DNA of 64,000 bases from Lelliottia nimipressuralis (GTDB lineage: Bacteria; Pseudomonadota; Gammaproteobacteria; Enterobacterales; Enterobacteriaceae), in the NCBI RefSeq assembly GCF_004402045.1, contig NZ_SOMG01000008.1:34177-98176 (forward strand). The letters are read 5' to 3'. The notes under the pieces were generated by a model, which saw only the letters and a list, made by a program, of their open reading frames with translations, had not been told where the DNA came from and ran no database searches. The stretch's first letter is position 1, and each line of letters opens with the position of its first letter. Shown here one piece after another: positions 51,213 through 61,344 of the stretch. Position numbers and translations under genes: made by a program.

Positions 51213-51223
51213 AGGTGACGTTT

Positions 51224-52636
51224 ATGCAACGAGGGATAGTCTGGGTAGTCGATGACGATAGCTCCATCCGTTGGGTGCTTGAACGCGCGCTCACAGGGGC
51301 AGGATTAAGCTGCACGACGTTTGAGAGCGGCAGCGAAGTGCTCGACGCACTCACCACCAAAACGCCGGACGTTCTGCTTTCGGATATTCGCATGCCGGGC
51401 ATGGACGGGCTTGCGCTTTTAAAGCAGATCAAACAACGCCACCCTATGCTTCCGGTCATCATAATGACGGCACACTCCGATCTGGATGCCGCAGTGAGCG
51501 CCTATCAGCAAGGGGCGTTCGATTACCTGCCCAAACCGTTTGATATCGACGAAGCGGTGGCGCTGGTTGAGCGCGCGATTAGCCATTATCAGGAGCAGCA
51601 ACAGCCGCGCCACGCGCCCGATTTTGGGCCAACGACTGACATAATCGGCGAAGCGCCGGCGATGCAGGATGTGTTTCGCATTATTGGCCGGTTATCCCGT
51701 TCGTCCATCAGCGTATTGATTAACGGTGAATCGGGAACCGGTAAAGAGCTAGTGGCACATGCATTGCACCGCCACAGCCCGCGGGCAAAAGCACCGTTTA
51801 TCGCCCTGAATATGGCAGCAATCCCGAAGGATTTGATTGAGTCCGAACTGTTTGGCCATGAAAAAGGGGCGTTTACCGGCGCAAATACCATTCGCCAGGG
51901 GCGTTTCGAACAGGCTGATGGCGGCACGCTATTCCTGGATGAGATCGGCGATATGCCGCTGGATGTCCAGACCCGCCTGCTGCGCGTACTGGCCGATGGG
52001 CAGTTTTATCGCGTGGGCGGCTATGCACCGGTGAAGGTGGATGTGCGCATTATCGCCGCAACCCATCAGAACCTGGAGCAACGCGTGCAGGAGGGAAAAT
52101 TCCGTGAGGATTTATTCCATCGCCTGAACGTCATTCGCGTTCATCTGCCACCGCTGCGTGAACGTCGTGAAGATATCCCCCGCCTGGCGCGTCATTTTCT
52201 GCAGGTGGCCGCCCGGGAACTGGGTGTGGAAGCCAAGCAACTTCACCCGGAAACCGATGCCGCCCTCACCCGCCTTGCGTGGCCGGGCAACGTGCGTCAG
52301 CTGGAAAATACCTGCCGCTGGTTAACCGTGATGGCTGCCGGGCAGGAAGTGCTGATTCAGGATTTACCGGCTGAGCTGTTTGAAGCGACCGCGCCTGAAA
52401 GCAGTACTGGTCACGCGCTGCCGGACAGCTGGGCGACGCTGCTGGCACAGTGGGCCGACCGCGCGCTGCGTTCCGGTCATCAAAACTTGTTGTCTGAAGC
52501 TCAGCCAGAGATGGAGCGTACGCTGTTAACTACCGCGCTTCGTCATACGCAGGGTCATAAGCAGGAGGCCGCTCGCCTGTTGGGATGGGGACGTAATACT
52601 CTGACGCGCAAGCTTAAAGAGTTGGGAATGGAGTGA
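51224..52636 (+). CDS. glnG: GlnG (NtrC), sigma-54 activator
   Basis: 470 residues. Receiver domain with phosphoacceptor Asp54 (LLSDIRMPGMDG), AAA+ domain with Walker A GESGTGKE, the sigma-54-contacting GAFTGA loop, Walker B GGTLFLDEIGD, and a C-terminal Fis-type helix-turn-helix (QEAARLLGWGRNTLTRKL). ATG 51224 (MQRGIVWVVDDD) matches E. coli; an ATT-adjacent upstream start at 51215 is less likely. Activates glnA and the Ntr regulon. Confidence 0.98.
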   Translation: MQRGIVWVVDDDSSIRWVLERALTGAGLSCTTFESGSEVLDALTTKTPDVLLSDIRMPGMDGLALLKQIKQRHPMLPVIIMTAHSDLDAAVSAYQQGAFDYLPKPFDIDEAVALVERAISHYQEQQQPRHAPDFGPTTDIIGEAPAMQDVFRIIGRLSRSSISVLINGESGTGKELVAHALHRHSPRAKAPFIALNMAAIPKDLIESELFGHEKGAFTGANTIRQGRFEQADGGTLFLDEIGDMPLDVQTRLLRVLADGQFYRVGGYAPVKVDVRIIAATHQNLEQRVQEGKFREDLFHRLNVIRVHLPPLRERREDIPRLARHFLQVAARELGVEAKQLHPETDAALTRLAWPGNVRQLENTCRWLTVMAAGQEVLIQDLPAELFEATAPESSTGHALPDSWATLLAQWADRALRSGHQNLLSEAQPEMERTLLTTALRHTQGHKQEAARLLGWGRNTLTRKLKELGME

Positions 52637-52747
52637 TCTTACGCCGCTGTGTAAAGGTTATTAATTGAGCGCAAATTGCCGTTATTTTGCGCTTTACTGT
52701 TCCGTTGAGTTTTGTATGATCGTGCCCGGAAATTGGGGGTGAACATC

Positions 52748-52858
52748 ATGCTGGAAACATTAGTGAATATGCTCTCTAGCGGAGCCGCTGAAAGCCACAC
52801 GCCACAAACAGCCGTTGCGGCTATGTTGTGTGCGGCGCTGGTTGGGCTGTTTAGCTAG
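52748..52858 (+). CDS. yshB: YshB, 36-residue membrane protein
   Basis: A short gene encoding 36 residues (MLETLVNMLSSG ... VAAMLCAALVGLFS), clearly the YshB small protein that lies between glnG and hemN in E. coli and Salmonella. One C-terminal hydrophobic helix. GGGGG lies 7 bases before the ATG, and a TTGAGT/TATGAT-like promoter is upstream (about 52700-52722). In Salmonella YshB has been linked to growth inside host cells. A REP follows. Confidence 0.93.
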   Translation: MLETLVNMLSSGAAESHTPQTAVAAMLCAALVGLFS

Positions 52859-52875
52859 CGGGGTTGAACGTAAAA

Positions 52876-52903
52876 GCCGGGTGGCGGCTTCGCCTTACCC
52901 GGC
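52876..52903. repeat. REP element between yshB and hemN
   Basis: A full standard unit identical in its core (GCCGGGTGGCGGCTTCGCC) to those at 944 and 16399, followed by CTAC; located between convergent genes. Confidence 0.85.
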
Positions 52904-52931
52904 CTACGTTTCGTGCTGTTGGCAATGCGGC

Positions 52932-54305
52932 TTAAATCACCCGCGAGAACTGCTGCATGCGTGCTTTCTGACGCAGGTACGCGTCGAAGCACATGCAGAT
53001 ATTACGGATCAACAGACGCCCTTTCGGCGTGACCTCAATCCCACTCTCCGATACATCCACCAGCCCGTCTTTCGCCAGCGGTGCCAGGAGCTTCAGGTCT
53101 TCAGCGAAATAATCGCTGAAGTGCAGACACCACTGCGACTCAACATCGCTGAAATCGAGACGGAAGTTGCAGATAAGCGCCTTAATCACATCACGACGGA
53201 TGCAGTCGTCACGCGTTAACGCAATGCCGCGCCATAGCGCGTTGCCCGTATCATCAACCTGCTGGTAGTACAGCTTCAGCTCTTTCTGGTTCTGCGCGTA
53301 ACAGTCGCCAATCATGCTGATGGCAGAGACTCCCATCCCCAGTAAATCGGTATCGCCCTGGGTCGTGTAACCCTGGAAGTTACGGTGCAATACCCCTTCA
53401 CGCTGGGCAATCGCCAGTTCGTCATCCGGACGGGCAAAGTGATCCATACCGATAAACTGATAACCGGTCTCGGTCAGCGAAGTAATAGTTTCCTGCAGGA
53501 TATCCAGCTTCTGTTGAGCAGAAGGCAGATCGGCATCTTTGATTTTACGCTGAGCGGCAAAGAGCGTCGGCAAATGCGCATAGTTAAAGACGCTCAGGCG
53601 ATCAGGGTTTAGTTCGGCCACGCGTTTCAGCGTGAAGGCGAAGCTTTCCGGCGTCTGCTTTGGCAGGCCGTAAATCAGGTCAATATTGGTCGATGTAAAA
53701 CCGATCTCACGCGCGTGGTTGAGTAAAGCAAAGATAAATTCTTCATCCTGCTCGCGGTTCACCAGGCGCTGGACCTCTTTGTTGAAGTCCTGCACGCCCA
53801 TACTCAGACGATTGAAGCCTTCGGCGCGTAAATGATCAAGCACATCCAGCTCAATTTCACGCGGATCGACCTCGATCGAGATTTCAGCATCATCGTTAAA
53901 ATCGAAGTGGCTTCGTAAAAGCATCATCAAACGGCTGATCTGCGCTTTATTCAGATAGGTTGGCGTGCCGCCACCCCAGTGAAGCTGGCTGACGTGACGG
54001 CCAGCAAACAGCGGCGCGCGATGCACAATTTCTTGCTCGAGCGCATCAAGATATTGGTCGGCTTTGTGCTGCTGACGGGTAACGATTTTATTGCAGCCGC
54101 AGAAATAGCAGAGCTTGTGGCAGAACGGAATATGGACGTAGAGAGACAGCGGACGCTCAGGATAGCGCGCGACAGCCTGCAGAAAATCATCCTCACCGAA
54201 GGCATCGGAGAACTCCAGCGCAGTGGGGTATGACGTATAACGCGGCCCGGAATAGTTATATTTCTGGATTAGGGCCAAATCCCAGTCGATAGATGGTACA
54301 GACAT
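52932..54305 (-). CDS. hemN: HemN, oxygen-independent coproporphyrinogen III dehydrogenase
   Basis: 457 residues, E. coli length. Radical-SAM enzyme of anaerobic haem synthesis; cluster motif CHKLCYFCGC at about 62-71, then HWGGGTPTYL and the C-terminal HemN domain. The start at 54305 gives MSVPSIDWDLALIQKY with GGAGTGAG upstream. The open frame beyond (to 54389) overlaps the upstream small ORF and is not family sequence. Confidence 0.97.
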   Translation of the reverse strand: MSVPSIDWDLALIQKYNYSGPRYTSYPTALEFSDAFGEDDFLQAVARYPERPLSLYVHIPFCHKLCYFCGCNKIVTRQQHKADQYLDALEQEIVHRAPLFAGRHVSQLHWGGGTPTYLNKAQISRLMMLLRSHFDFNDDAEISIEVDPREIELDVLDHLRAEGFNRLSMGVQDFNKEVQRLVNREQDEEFIFALLNHAREIGFTSTNIDLIYGLPKQTPESFAFTLKRVAELNPDRLSVFNYAHLPTLFAAQRKIKDADLPSAQQKLDILQETITSLTETGYQFIGMDHFARPDDELAIAQREGVLHRNFQGYTTQGDTDLLGMGVSAISMIGDCYAQNQKELKLYYQQVDDTGNALWRGIALTRDDCIRRDVIKALICNFRLDFSDVESQWCLHFSDYFAEDLKLLAPLAKDGLVDVSESGIEVTPKGRLLIRNICMCFDAYLRQKARMQQFSRVI

Positions 54306-54307
54306 GC

Positions 54308-54490
54308 TCACTCCTTCCGTTGGTGTCGCGTTCGTATACGGCGGCCCGTTCTGACCCCATTGCGGGCCATCACCCGGGTGCGCAGCCACTTCTGTCGCCG
54401 CGACAACCGCCGTAGTTTAACGAATAACCACACCAGATAACATATAACCGGAAGGGTTATAAGCAGGACTATCGTGCCTGCCGGGTGCAA
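54308..54490 (-). CDS. Candidate 60-residue membrane protein between yihI and hemN
   Basis: The frame starts at TTG 54490, three bases after the yihI stop, and ends just before hemN. It encodes one membrane helix (TIVLLITLPVICYLVWLFV) and a strongly basic tail (KLRRLSRRQKWLRTRVMARNGVRTGRRIRTRHQRKE). The helix-plus-KLRRLSRRQ pattern recalls the beginning of DUF2489 membrane proteins found beside yihI in other gammaproteobacteria, so it may be a shortened relative. The ribosome site (AAGGGTGG) is distant and the start codon weak. Confidence 0.45.
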   Translation of the reverse strand: MHPAGTIVLLITLPVICYLVWLFVKLRRLSRRQKWLRTRVMARNGVRTGRRIRTRHQRKE

Positions 54491-54493
54491 ATG

Positions 54494-55009
54494 TTAGTTT
54501 CCACCCTTCAGAAGACGCATCATATCTTCCTGCTTTTCGTCTTCTTCTTCATCTTCGTCATCGTCGTATGACAGGCCCAGCTTCTGCATCAGTTCATCGA
54601 TGCGATCCAGTTTGGCATCAACCCATGACTGCTCTTCGGCGGTCAGGGTTTCACCCTCTTCAAGACGTTCCAGCAGCGCATCCAGGCGCTCATCGTTCTC
54701 CAGCAAATCCAGCTCAGCCTGCGGTGAAAGCATAGGTTTCTCGCTCTTTGGTTTGTGCTGCTTAGTGACCGGGGTGTCTGTCACGCCCAGTGGAATGGGA
54801 GTTTTACTGCCGATACGAGGATCTTTCTGCTGTTTGCCTTTTGCAGAAGTGCCCGCTGCACCAACGCCGCTGGCACGGCTACCCGCAGCATGACCGCGAT
54901 GTTTTTTATCGCGTTTACGATCGCGCGCTTCCTGGTTCAGTTCTTCGCGCGTTTTGCGGCGTGCTTTTGCAGGGCGTTTCGCGCCTGCAGCGGAGGTTGG
55001 TTTTTTCAT
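54494..55009 (-). CDS. yihI: YihI, activator of the GTPase Der
   Basis: 171 residues: a highly basic, probably disordered N-terminal half ([30 protein letters not shown]) and an acidic C-terminal helix region ([15 protein letters not shown]). YihI is a GTPase-activating protein for Der and controls 50S ribosome assembly. Upstream lies CsrC on the same strand. Confidence 0.94.
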   Translation of the reverse strand: MKKPTSAAGAKRPAKARRKTREELNQEARDRKRDKKHRGHAAGSRASGVGAAGTSAKGKQQKDPRIGSKTPIPLGVTDTPVTKQHKPKSEKPMLSPQAELDLLENDERLDALLERLEEGETLTAEEQSWVDAKLDRIDELMQKLGLSYDDDEDEEEDEKQEDMMRLLKGGN

Positions 55010-55076
55010 AATGTTTTATCTTTAAGTCGTTTTCTTCAGTATAGAATTGCGGCGAAATCTAGCAGAAAGCAAGCAA

Positions 55077-55321
55077 AGAAAAAAGGCGACAGAGCAATCT
55101 GTCGCCTTTTTTCCTGACTCACAACCCTTAGCGGGTCAGACATTCCATGTTTGCCAACAACAAACCCTGTTTATCCCTTGGCTAATACCGTCCGTGATAC
55201 GGTTCCATTTCCTGTTTAAACGCCTCCAGGCGCTGGTCATCCTGACAATCCTGCGTCTTCGCCTCCTGGCGCTCCTGACCCTAATCCTTAAGTCGATATC
55301 CTGTTGGCTTCCTCGCCCTGA
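55077..55321 (-). ncRNA. csrC: CsrC small RNA, CsrA-sequestering
   Basis: Minus-strand transcript of about 245 bases in the conserved yihI-engB interval. The sequence is dense in CsrA-binding GGA motifs (at least a dozen, mostly AGGA, for example CAGGAGCGCCAGGAGGCG) and ends in the terminator GGCGACAGA/TCTGTCGCC plus T-run (55083-55112), which matches E. coli CsrC. CsrC titrates the translational repressor CsrA and is itself controlled by BarA/UvrY. Confidence 0.93.
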
Positions 55322-55586
55322 CGCACACTTTACCTTGTTCCGTTAAACTAACAAGCAACGAAACGGTACTAAAAGGAATTTTCAGACAATTACCCGGAAA
55401 TAAGCTTATGATTTAAAACAGTTTGGCTTTTTTAACGCCTGCGAATTCTCTGAAATCTCTCATAGCTTCTCTGGCCGATCTCTCACACCGGTTAGGGCTT
55501 TCGCCTACAGGTCATAGCAATGAGAAAAGTCTTTTGCCTGCATTCGGGTATAATCCCCTTCAGATTACGATTTTGGAGACGACCAC

Positions 55587-56216
55587 GTGACTACCTGGAA
55601 CTACCAACAGACGCATTTTGTCACCAGTGCGCCCGATATTCGCCACCTTCCTTCTGATACCGGTATTGAAGTGGCATTTGCTGGCCGCTCCAATGCGGGG
55701 AAATCCAGCGCCCTGAATACGCTGACCAATCAGAAGAGCCTGGCCCGTACCTCAAAAACACCTGGCCGTACCCAGCTGATCAACCTGTTTGAAGTCGCAG
55801 AGGGCAAACGCCTGGTCGACTTACCGGGCTACGGCTACGCGCAAGTACCGGAAGAGATGAAAATCAAGTGGCAGCGTGCGCTGGGTGAATACCTGGAAAA
55901 ACGCCTGTGCCTGAAAGGTCTGGTGGTGCTGATGGATATTCGTCATCCCCTGAAAGATCTGGATCAGCAGATGATCGACTGGGCGGTATCAAGCGATATC
56001 GCCGTGCTGGTGCTGCTAACGAAAGCCGATAAGCTGGCAAGCGGCGCGCGTAAAGCGCAGGTGAATATGGTTCGCGAAGCGGTGCTGGCATTCAACGGTG
56101 ATGTGCAGGTTGAGCCATTCTCCTCGCTCAAAAAGCAGGGCGTTGACAAGCTGCGTCAGAAGCTCGACACCTGGTTTAGCGAGCTGGAACCCGCGACGGA
56201 AGCGGAAGAAGAGTAA
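55587..56216 (+). CDS. engB: EngB (YihA), ribosome-biogenesis GTPase
   Basis: 209 residues. Small essential GTPase for 50S assembly. G1 [10 protein letters not shown]3 DLPGYG, G4 TKAD. The start is a GTG at 55587 with TTGGAGA upstream, giving [18 protein letters not shown]. The C-terminus is acidic (EPATEAEEE). A terminator follows. Confidence 0.97.
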   Translation: MTTWNYQQTHFVTSAPDIRHLPSDTGIEVAFAGRSNAGKSSALNTLTNQKSLARTSKTPGRTQLINLFEVAEGKRLVDLPGYGYAQVPEEMKIKWQRALGEYLEKRLCLKGLVVLMDIRHPLKDLDQQMIDWAVSSDIAVLVLLTKADKLASGARKAQVNMVREAVLAFNGDVQVEPFSSLKKQGVDKLRQKLDTWFSELEPATEAEEE

Positions 56217-56221
56217 TACCG

Positions 56222-56248
56222 AGCGCGGCGATGGCCGCGCTTTTTTTT
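56222..56248 (+). terminator. engB terminator
   Basis: The stem GCGCGGC/GCCGCGC is followed by eight T just after the engB stop. Confidence 0.9.
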
Positions 56249-56271
56249 GCCTGAAGTTTTCTTTGCCACAA

Positions 56272-56380
56272 TAAAAAACGCCCCAGTCATTACTGACTGG
56301 GGCGGCTAAAATATTCAGCCAAATCCGATTACGTGAAGTAAAAGGTCTGAAAGATAGAACATCTTACCTCTGTACCCTAC
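56272..56380 (-). ncRNA. spf: Spot 42 small RNA
   Basis: Minus strand, 109 bases, beginning GTAGGGTACAGAGGTAAGAT and ending in the terminator CGCCCCAGTCA/TGACTGGGGCG plus T-run. It is almost identical to E. coli Spot 42 and lies between polA and engB as expected. It pairs through Hfq with galK and many catabolic mRNAs and is repressed by cAMP-CRP. Confidence 0.97.
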
Positions 56381-56528
56381 GCCGATAACTCTACCCCTTT
56401 TTGTTCTGCAGAAAAAGCACTTTTTGTAGTTTTTTTTCATTCTTTACATAGGGAATTCTAATGATCGTCACAAAACGCGCGTTGTTATGTTGCAAACTTA
56501 CATAAAAAGCGCGTTATGCGAAGAACCG

Positions 56529-59321
56529 TTAGTGAGCCTGATCCCAGTTTTCACCACTTCCCACTTCCACCAGCAACGGCACGTCAAGCGTCATGCTGCT
56601 TTCCATCAGTTCATGGATCTTCTTCGACACGGCGTCGAGATCGTCTTTGTGCACTTCAAATACCAGTTCATCGTGTACCTGCATGATCATTTTCACGCGA
56701 GGCTTCTCTTTTTCCAGCCAGGCATCAACGGCGATCATTGCACGCTTAATAATGTCCGCCGCGGTACCCTGCATCGGGGCGTTGATCGCCGCACGCTCTG
56801 CGCCAGCGCGACGCGCCGCGTTGCTGGATTTGATGTCCGGCAAGTAGAGACGGCGGCCATCCAGGGTTTCGACGTAACCTTTTTCCTTCGCCTGCGCGCG
56901 GGTGCGTTCCATATAGTCCAGCACGCCCGGATAACGCTCGAAGTAGAGATCCATATACTTTTGCGATTCTTTGCGCGGAATATTGAGCTGCCGCGAAAGA
57001 CCAAACGCGCTCATGCCGTAAATTAAACCGAAGTTGATCGCTTTAGCGCTGCGGCGCTGTTCGTTCGTCACGCTGTCCAGCGGTAAGCCGAAGACTTCCG
57101 CCGCCGTTGCACGGTGGATATCCTTCCCTTCGGCAAACGCGGTCAGCAAACCTTTGTCACGGGAGAGATGCGCCATAATACGCAGCTCAATTTGCGAGTA
57201 GTCAGCCGAGACAATCAGGTAGTCATCGGGCGCAATAAAAGCCTGCCGAATACGGCGGCCTTCTTCGTTACGTACCGGGATGTTCTGCAGGTTTGGATCG
57301 GTTGACGAAAGACGACCCGTCGCCGCTACAGCCTGATGATATGAGGTATGCACGCGGCCTGTTTTCGGGTTGATCATCAGCGGGAGCTTATCGGTGTAGG
57401 TAGACTTCAGCTTCGCGAGACCACGGTACTCCAGAATCACTTTTGGTAGCGGGTAATCCAGCGCCAGCTCTTCAAGCACCTCTTCAGAGGTTGAAGGCGC
57501 GCCGCCAGGGGTTTTCTTCAGCGGTTTGATGCCCTGCTTTTCAAACAGGATGGTTTGCAGCTGTTTCGGTGAAGAGAGGTTAAACGGCTCACCTGCAAGC
57601 TCATGCGCTTTTTGCTCAAGCTCGGTCAAACGCTGCGCCAGCTCCCCGGAGTGGTTATGCAGCACCGTTGGATCGATCTTCACGCCGTTACGTTCAATGC
57701 GTGACAGCACGGGTACCAGCGGCATCTCGATATGCTGGAACACGTTCAGCGGTCCTTCTTGCTGCTGCAGTTTTGGCCACATCTTCAGGTGCAGCTGCAG
57801 CGTGACATCAGCGTCTTCCGCCGCGTAGCGCCCCGCTTCTTCAAGAGCAATCTGGTTAAAGGTGAGCTGATTTTTCCCTTTACCGGCAATCTCTTCAAAG
57901 GTGATCGTTTTGTGCTTGAGCCAGCGGTCAGATAAGGAATCCATATCATGACGGCCCGCGACGCTGTCCAGAATGTAGGATTCAAGCATGGTGTCGAAGG
58001 CAATCCCGCGCAGTTCAATGCCGTAGTTCTGCAGAATGCCGCGGTCGTACTTGAGGTTTTGCCCGACCTTCAGCGCCTTCTCGTCTTCCAGGAGCGGCTT
58101 CAGCAGCTCAAGTACGCGCTCACGGGAGAGCTGTTCCGGCGCATCCAGGTAATCGTGCGCCACAGGAACGTAGGCGGCAATACCCGGCTCTGTCGCAAAT
58201 GACAGGCCCACCATATTGGCAGAGATGTTATCGAGACTGTCAGTTTCGGTATCAAAGGCAAAGACAGGAGCTTTTTTCAGCTTCTCGATCCAGGCAATCA
58301 GCTGCGATTCTTCAAGAATGGTTTCATAATTGTCGAAGGAAAGCGCCACGGCTTCTTCTTCCGCCTGCTCTTCTGCATCAACAACAATTGTCTCTTTCGG
58401 CTTTGCAGCCGGTTTAGCCCCTTTTGCCTGCAGCCATTTACCGGCTTCTACGTCTGTGGTCCAGCGCTTAAATTCGTATTTCTTAAACAGGCTCAGCAGT
58501 TCGTCAGCGGAAGGCTGTTGTACCTCCAGCTGTTCACAGCCTAGTTCCAGTTCGACATCGGTTTTGATGGTTGCCAGCTTATAAGAGAGATAAGCCACCT
58601 CTTTGTTCTCTTCCAGTTTTCCGGCCATGGTTTTTGCACCACGGAAGGTGAGCGCGGCGATTTTATCCGATTCCGCGTATAGCGTATCCAGCCCGCCCAG
58701 CCCCTGCAGCAGCGCTTGCGCAGTTTTTTCACCAACGCCCGGGACGCCAGGGATGTTATCCGAGGAGTCGCCCATCAACGCGAGGAAGTCGATAATCAGT
58801 TCAGGCGGCACGCCATACTTTGTGACCACCTCTTCAGGCCCCAGAATCGTGTTAGTCATGGTGTTTATCAGGGTGATACCCGGCGTCACCAGCTGTGCCA
58901 TATCTTTATCACCGGTGCTGATCAGTACCGGTCGGCCCATTTTTTCAGCTTCACGCGCCAGCGTGCCGATGACGTCATCGGCTTCGACGCCAGAGACGGC
59001 CAGCAGCGGCAGGCCCATCGCCTTCACCATGGCGTGCAGCGGCTCAATCTGCGCACGCAGATCGTCAGGCATTGGCGGACGGTGAGATTTGTAATGCTCA
59101 AATAACTCGTCGCGGAACGTTTTGCCTTTCGCATCAAAAACGACTGCCGCATGGGTTGGCTGATACTGAAGGATCAGGCTGCGCAGCATATTCAGCACGC
59201 CGTACATTGCGCCGGTAGGTTCCCCTGCGCTATTGGTCAGAGGAGGAAACGCATGGTACGCCCGATACAGGTAAGAAGAGCCATCGACGAGAATAAGAGG
59301 GTTTTCTGGGATCTGAACCAT
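56529..59321 (-). CDS. polA: PolA, DNA polymerase I
   Basis: 930 residues (E. coli 928). Three domains: 5' nuclease (about 1-320, [25 protein letters not shown]), 3'-5' exonuclease ([11 protein letters not shown]), and polymerase with motif [13 protein letters not shown]-helix [14 protein letters not shown] and motif [11 protein letters not shown]. Repairs gaps and removes Okazaki primers. The start at 59321 gives [17 protein letters not shown]; the ORF to 59363 is non-family. Confidence 0.98.
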   Translation of the reverse strand: MVQIPENPLILVDGSSYLYRAYHAFPPLTNSAGEPTGAMYGVLNMLRSLILQYQPTHAAVVFDAKGKTFRDELFEHYKSHRPPMPDDLRAQIEPLHAMVKAMGLPLLAVSGVEADDVIGTLAREAEKMGRPVLISTGDKDMAQLVTPGITLINTMTNTILGPEEVVTKYGVPPELIIDFLALMGDSSDNIPGVPGVGEKTAQALLQGLGGLDTLYAESDKIAALTFRGAKTMAGKLEENKEVAYLSYKLATIKTDVELELGCEQLEVQQPSADELLSLFKKYEFKRWTTDVEAGKWLQAKGAKPAAKPKETIVVDAEEQAEEEAVALSFDNYETILEESQLIAWIEKLKKAPVFAFDTETDSLDNISANMVGLSFATEPGIAAYVPVAHDYLDAPEQLSRERVLELLKPLLEDEKALKVGQNLKYDRGILQNYGIELRGIAFDTMLESYILDSVAGRHDMDSLSDRWLKHKTITFEEIAGKGKNQLTFNQIALEEAGRYAAEDADVTLQLHLKMWPKLQQQEGPLNVFQHIEMPLVPVLSRIERNGVKIDPTVLHNHSGELAQRLTELEQKAHELAGEPFNLSSPKQLQTILFEKQGIKPLKKTPGGAPSTSEEVLEELALDYPLPKVILEYRGLAKLKSTYTDKLPLMINPKTGRVHTSYHQAVAATGRLSSTDPNLQNIPVRNEEGRRIRQAFIAPDDYLIVSADYSQIELRIMAHLSRDKGLLTAFAEGKDIHRATAAEVFGLPLDSVTNEQRRSAKAINFGLIYGMSAFGLSRQLNIPRKESQKYMDLYFERYPGVLDYMERTRAQAKEKGYVETLDGRRLYLPDIKSSNAARRAGAERAAINAPMQGTAADIIKRAMIAVDAWLEKEKPRVKMIMQVHDELVFEVHKDDLDAVSKKIHELMESSMTLDVPLLVEVGSGENWDQAH

Positions 59322-59444
59322 AATGTCCGTGCCTTTAATCAATTTATGCGTAAAGGATGCCACAGAAGGATGAAAACATCAGTTATTAGCGCCATATACA
59401 GGAAAAGATTTTGCGATCGTGAGGATCGCTCGCAAAAATAAAAC

Positions 59445-59453
59445 TGTGGATAA
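59445..59453 (+). promoter_or_regulatory. DnaA box upstream of polA
   Basis: TGTGGATAA is the exact complement of the strong DnaA box TTATCCACA, about 125 bases upstream of polA. DnaA has been reported to stimulate polA in E. coli. The rest of 59322-59761 is AT-rich, with no other gene; it must hold the polA and yihG promoters. Confidence 0.55.
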
Positions 59454-59761
59454 GTTTGTGCATATTTTCACTTCATATGAATAACAGACGCTAAAAATAT
59501 ATATACCTGAATATTTAGATCTTATTTATCATGCCATTACGTTACTAGATCTACTCTATATGGCCAACTGATGGCAATTTAGTCTATGTGGATATAAGCC
59601 TTGATTAGCGTAGAATCACAGAGAAATCTTCTGCAGCAGGGTAAAAGCCACCGGCTCCTCACCTGAAAGCGCCATTACTCTGCCTGTTTTCTGGTAGAAT
59701 CAGCGCCCAGCGCCGAATAGCCGGCCGCTCACTTACAGCTAACCACCTGAAAAAGCTCATC

Positions 59762-60670
59762 ATGCCGAGATTGCTCGCTGCAATAATATTACTGTTAAGC
59801 ATCATTTTAACTATCCTGGTGACTGTCGCCTGTTCTGTGCCGATCATTGTCGCCGGGATCATTAAACTGCTGCTGCCTGTACCTGTGGTGTGGCGAGCCG
59901 TATCCGCATTTTGTAATTTTATGATGTACTGCTGGTGCGAAGGACTGGCGATCCTGCTGTGCCTGAACCCGCATCTGAAATGGGATATTAAAGGGCTGGA
60001 GAGCCTCAACAAAAAGAACTGGTACCTGCTGATCTGTAATCACCACAGCTGGGCTGATATCGTGGTGTTGTGTGTGCTTTTCCGCAAACACATCCCGATG
60101 AACAAATACTTCCTGAAACAGCAGCTCGCCTGGGTACCTTTTATCGGCCTGGCCTGCTGGGCGCTCGATATGCCGTTTATGAAACGCTATTCGCGCAGCT
60201 ATTTGATTCGTCACCCGGAGCGTCGCGGTAAGGATGTAGAGACCACCCGCCGTTCCTGCGAAAAGTTTCGCGCGCATCCAACGACCATCGTGAACTTTGT
60301 TGAAGGCTCCCGGTTTACGGAAGAGAAGCATCAACAAACCCGCTCTCCTTATCAGCATCTGCTGCCGCCGAAGGCGGCGGGTATTGCGATGGCGCTTAAC
60401 GTGCTGGGAGCACAGTTCGATAAACTCCTGAACGTCACGCTCTGCTATCCGGAAAATGATAAGACGCCGTTCTTCAATATGCTCAGCGGCAAACTGACGC
60501 GCATTGTTGTGCGTGTCGATCTGGTCCCGATTGATGCCGGGCTGCACGGTGATTACGTTAACGATAAGAATTTCAAACGTCGTTTCCAGCAGTGGCTCAA
60601 TACGCTCTGGAAAGAGAAAGACGAACAGATAGACAAGATTAAATCTTCATACAAAAACGCCGGTCAGTGA
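59762..60670 (+). CDS. yihG: YihG, membrane acyltransferase (PlsC-like)
   Basis: 302 residues. N-terminal membrane segments ([28 protein letters not shown]), then the acyltransferase HX4D motif NHHSWADI and FVEGSRFT. Reported in E. coli as a lysophospholipid acyltransferase-like protein influencing acyl composition of phospholipids. E. coli YihG is about eight residues longer at the N-terminus; ATG 59762 ([11 protein letters not shown]) is used here. Its stop codon lies inside a terminator hairpin. Confidence 0.9.
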   Translation: MPRLLAAIILLLSIILTILVTVACSVPIIVAGIIKLLLPVPVVWRAVSAFCNFMMYCWCEGLAILLCLNPHLKWDIKGLESLNKKNWYLLICNHHSWADIVVLCVLFRKHIPMNKYFLKQQLAWVPFIGLACWALDMPFMKRYSRSYLIRHPERRGKDVETTRRSCEKFRAHPTTIVNFVEGSRFTEEKHQQTRSPYQHLLPPKAAGIAMALNVLGAQFDKLLNVTLCYPENDKTPFFNMLSGKLTRIVVRVDLVPIDAGLHGDYVNDKNFKRRFQQWLNTLWKEKDEQIDKIKSSYKNAGQ

Positions 60671-60681
60671 CCGGCGTTTTT
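60653..60681. terminator. Bidirectional terminator, yihG/dsbA
   Basis: AAAACGCCGGTCA/TGACCGGCGTTTT with flanking A- and T-runs between convergent genes. The yihG TGA sits at the loop. Confidence 0.92.
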
Positions 60682-60693
60682 ACATCAGCGAAA

Positions 60694-61317
60694 TTACTTC
60701 TTCTCAACCAGGTATTTCACGGTATCAGCATACTGCTGTACGAAGATATCCATGCTGCTGGTGTCCATGCCCTGCATGTTCAGCTGGTATTTGCCGTTAA
60801 CAAACATCGCCGGAACGCCCTGAAGCTGGAGGTCAGCAGCCGCTTTTTCCTGCTGGGCCACCAGAGATTTCACCACAAAGCTGTTCCAGGCTGCGTCATA
60901 ATCTTCACCTTTCACGCCGGCATCAACGAACACTTTACGGATATCCGCTGTGGTCTGAACGGTCTGGGTTTTCTGTACGGCTTCAAACATTGGCGCAGTG
61001 ATTTTATCTTCCACGCCCAGTGCCATAGCAACAGCCCACGCCTGAGTCAGGTCTTTACCCAATGGGCCCAGGAACTCGACGTGGTACTTGGTCATTTTGG
61101 TACCTTCCGGCAGCTTTTTCTTCACGTTGTCAGACACATGCAGAACCTGCTCGAACTGATAGCAGTGCGGGCAGTAGAACGAGAAGAACTCCAGAACCTG
61201 TGGCTCGCCAGCGACCGGTTTGTCCAGCGTGATGAACTGTTTGCCGTCGGTAAACTGCGCAGCAGAAGCGCTAAATGCCAGAATCATACCTGCCAGCGCC
61301 AGCCAAATTTTTTTCAT
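60694..61317 (-). CDS. dsbA: DsbA, periplasmic thiol:disulfide oxidase
   Basis: 207 residues. Signal peptide [18 protein letters not shown], mature start AQFTDGKQF, thioredoxin active site CPHC ([12 protein letters not shown]), cis-Pro loop GVPAMFVNG. Introduces disulfides into secreted proteins, including fimbrial subunits and the sensors in this window. The start at 61317 has AGAGAG upstream. Second gene of srkA-dsbA, 27 bases apart. Confidence 0.98.
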   Translation of the reverse strand: MKKIWLALAGMILAFSASAAQFTDGKQFITLDKPVAGEPQVLEFFSFYCPHCYQFEQVLHVSDNVKKKLPEGTKMTKYHVEFLGPLGKDLTQAWAVAMALGVEDKITAPMFEAVQKTQTVQTTADIRKVFVDAGVKGEDYDAAWNSFVVKSLVAQQEKAAADLQLQGVPAMFVNGKYQLNMQGMDTSSMDIFVQQYADTVKYLVEKK

Positions 61318-61344
61318 GATTAACTCTCTCCTGGGTGTGTCCAA

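Noticed and set aside
55047..55346. 99-residue ORF on the plus strand between yihI and engB
   Set aside because: It lies opposite CsrC RNA, has no ribosome site, and its sequence is explained by the GGA-rich sRNA on the other strand.
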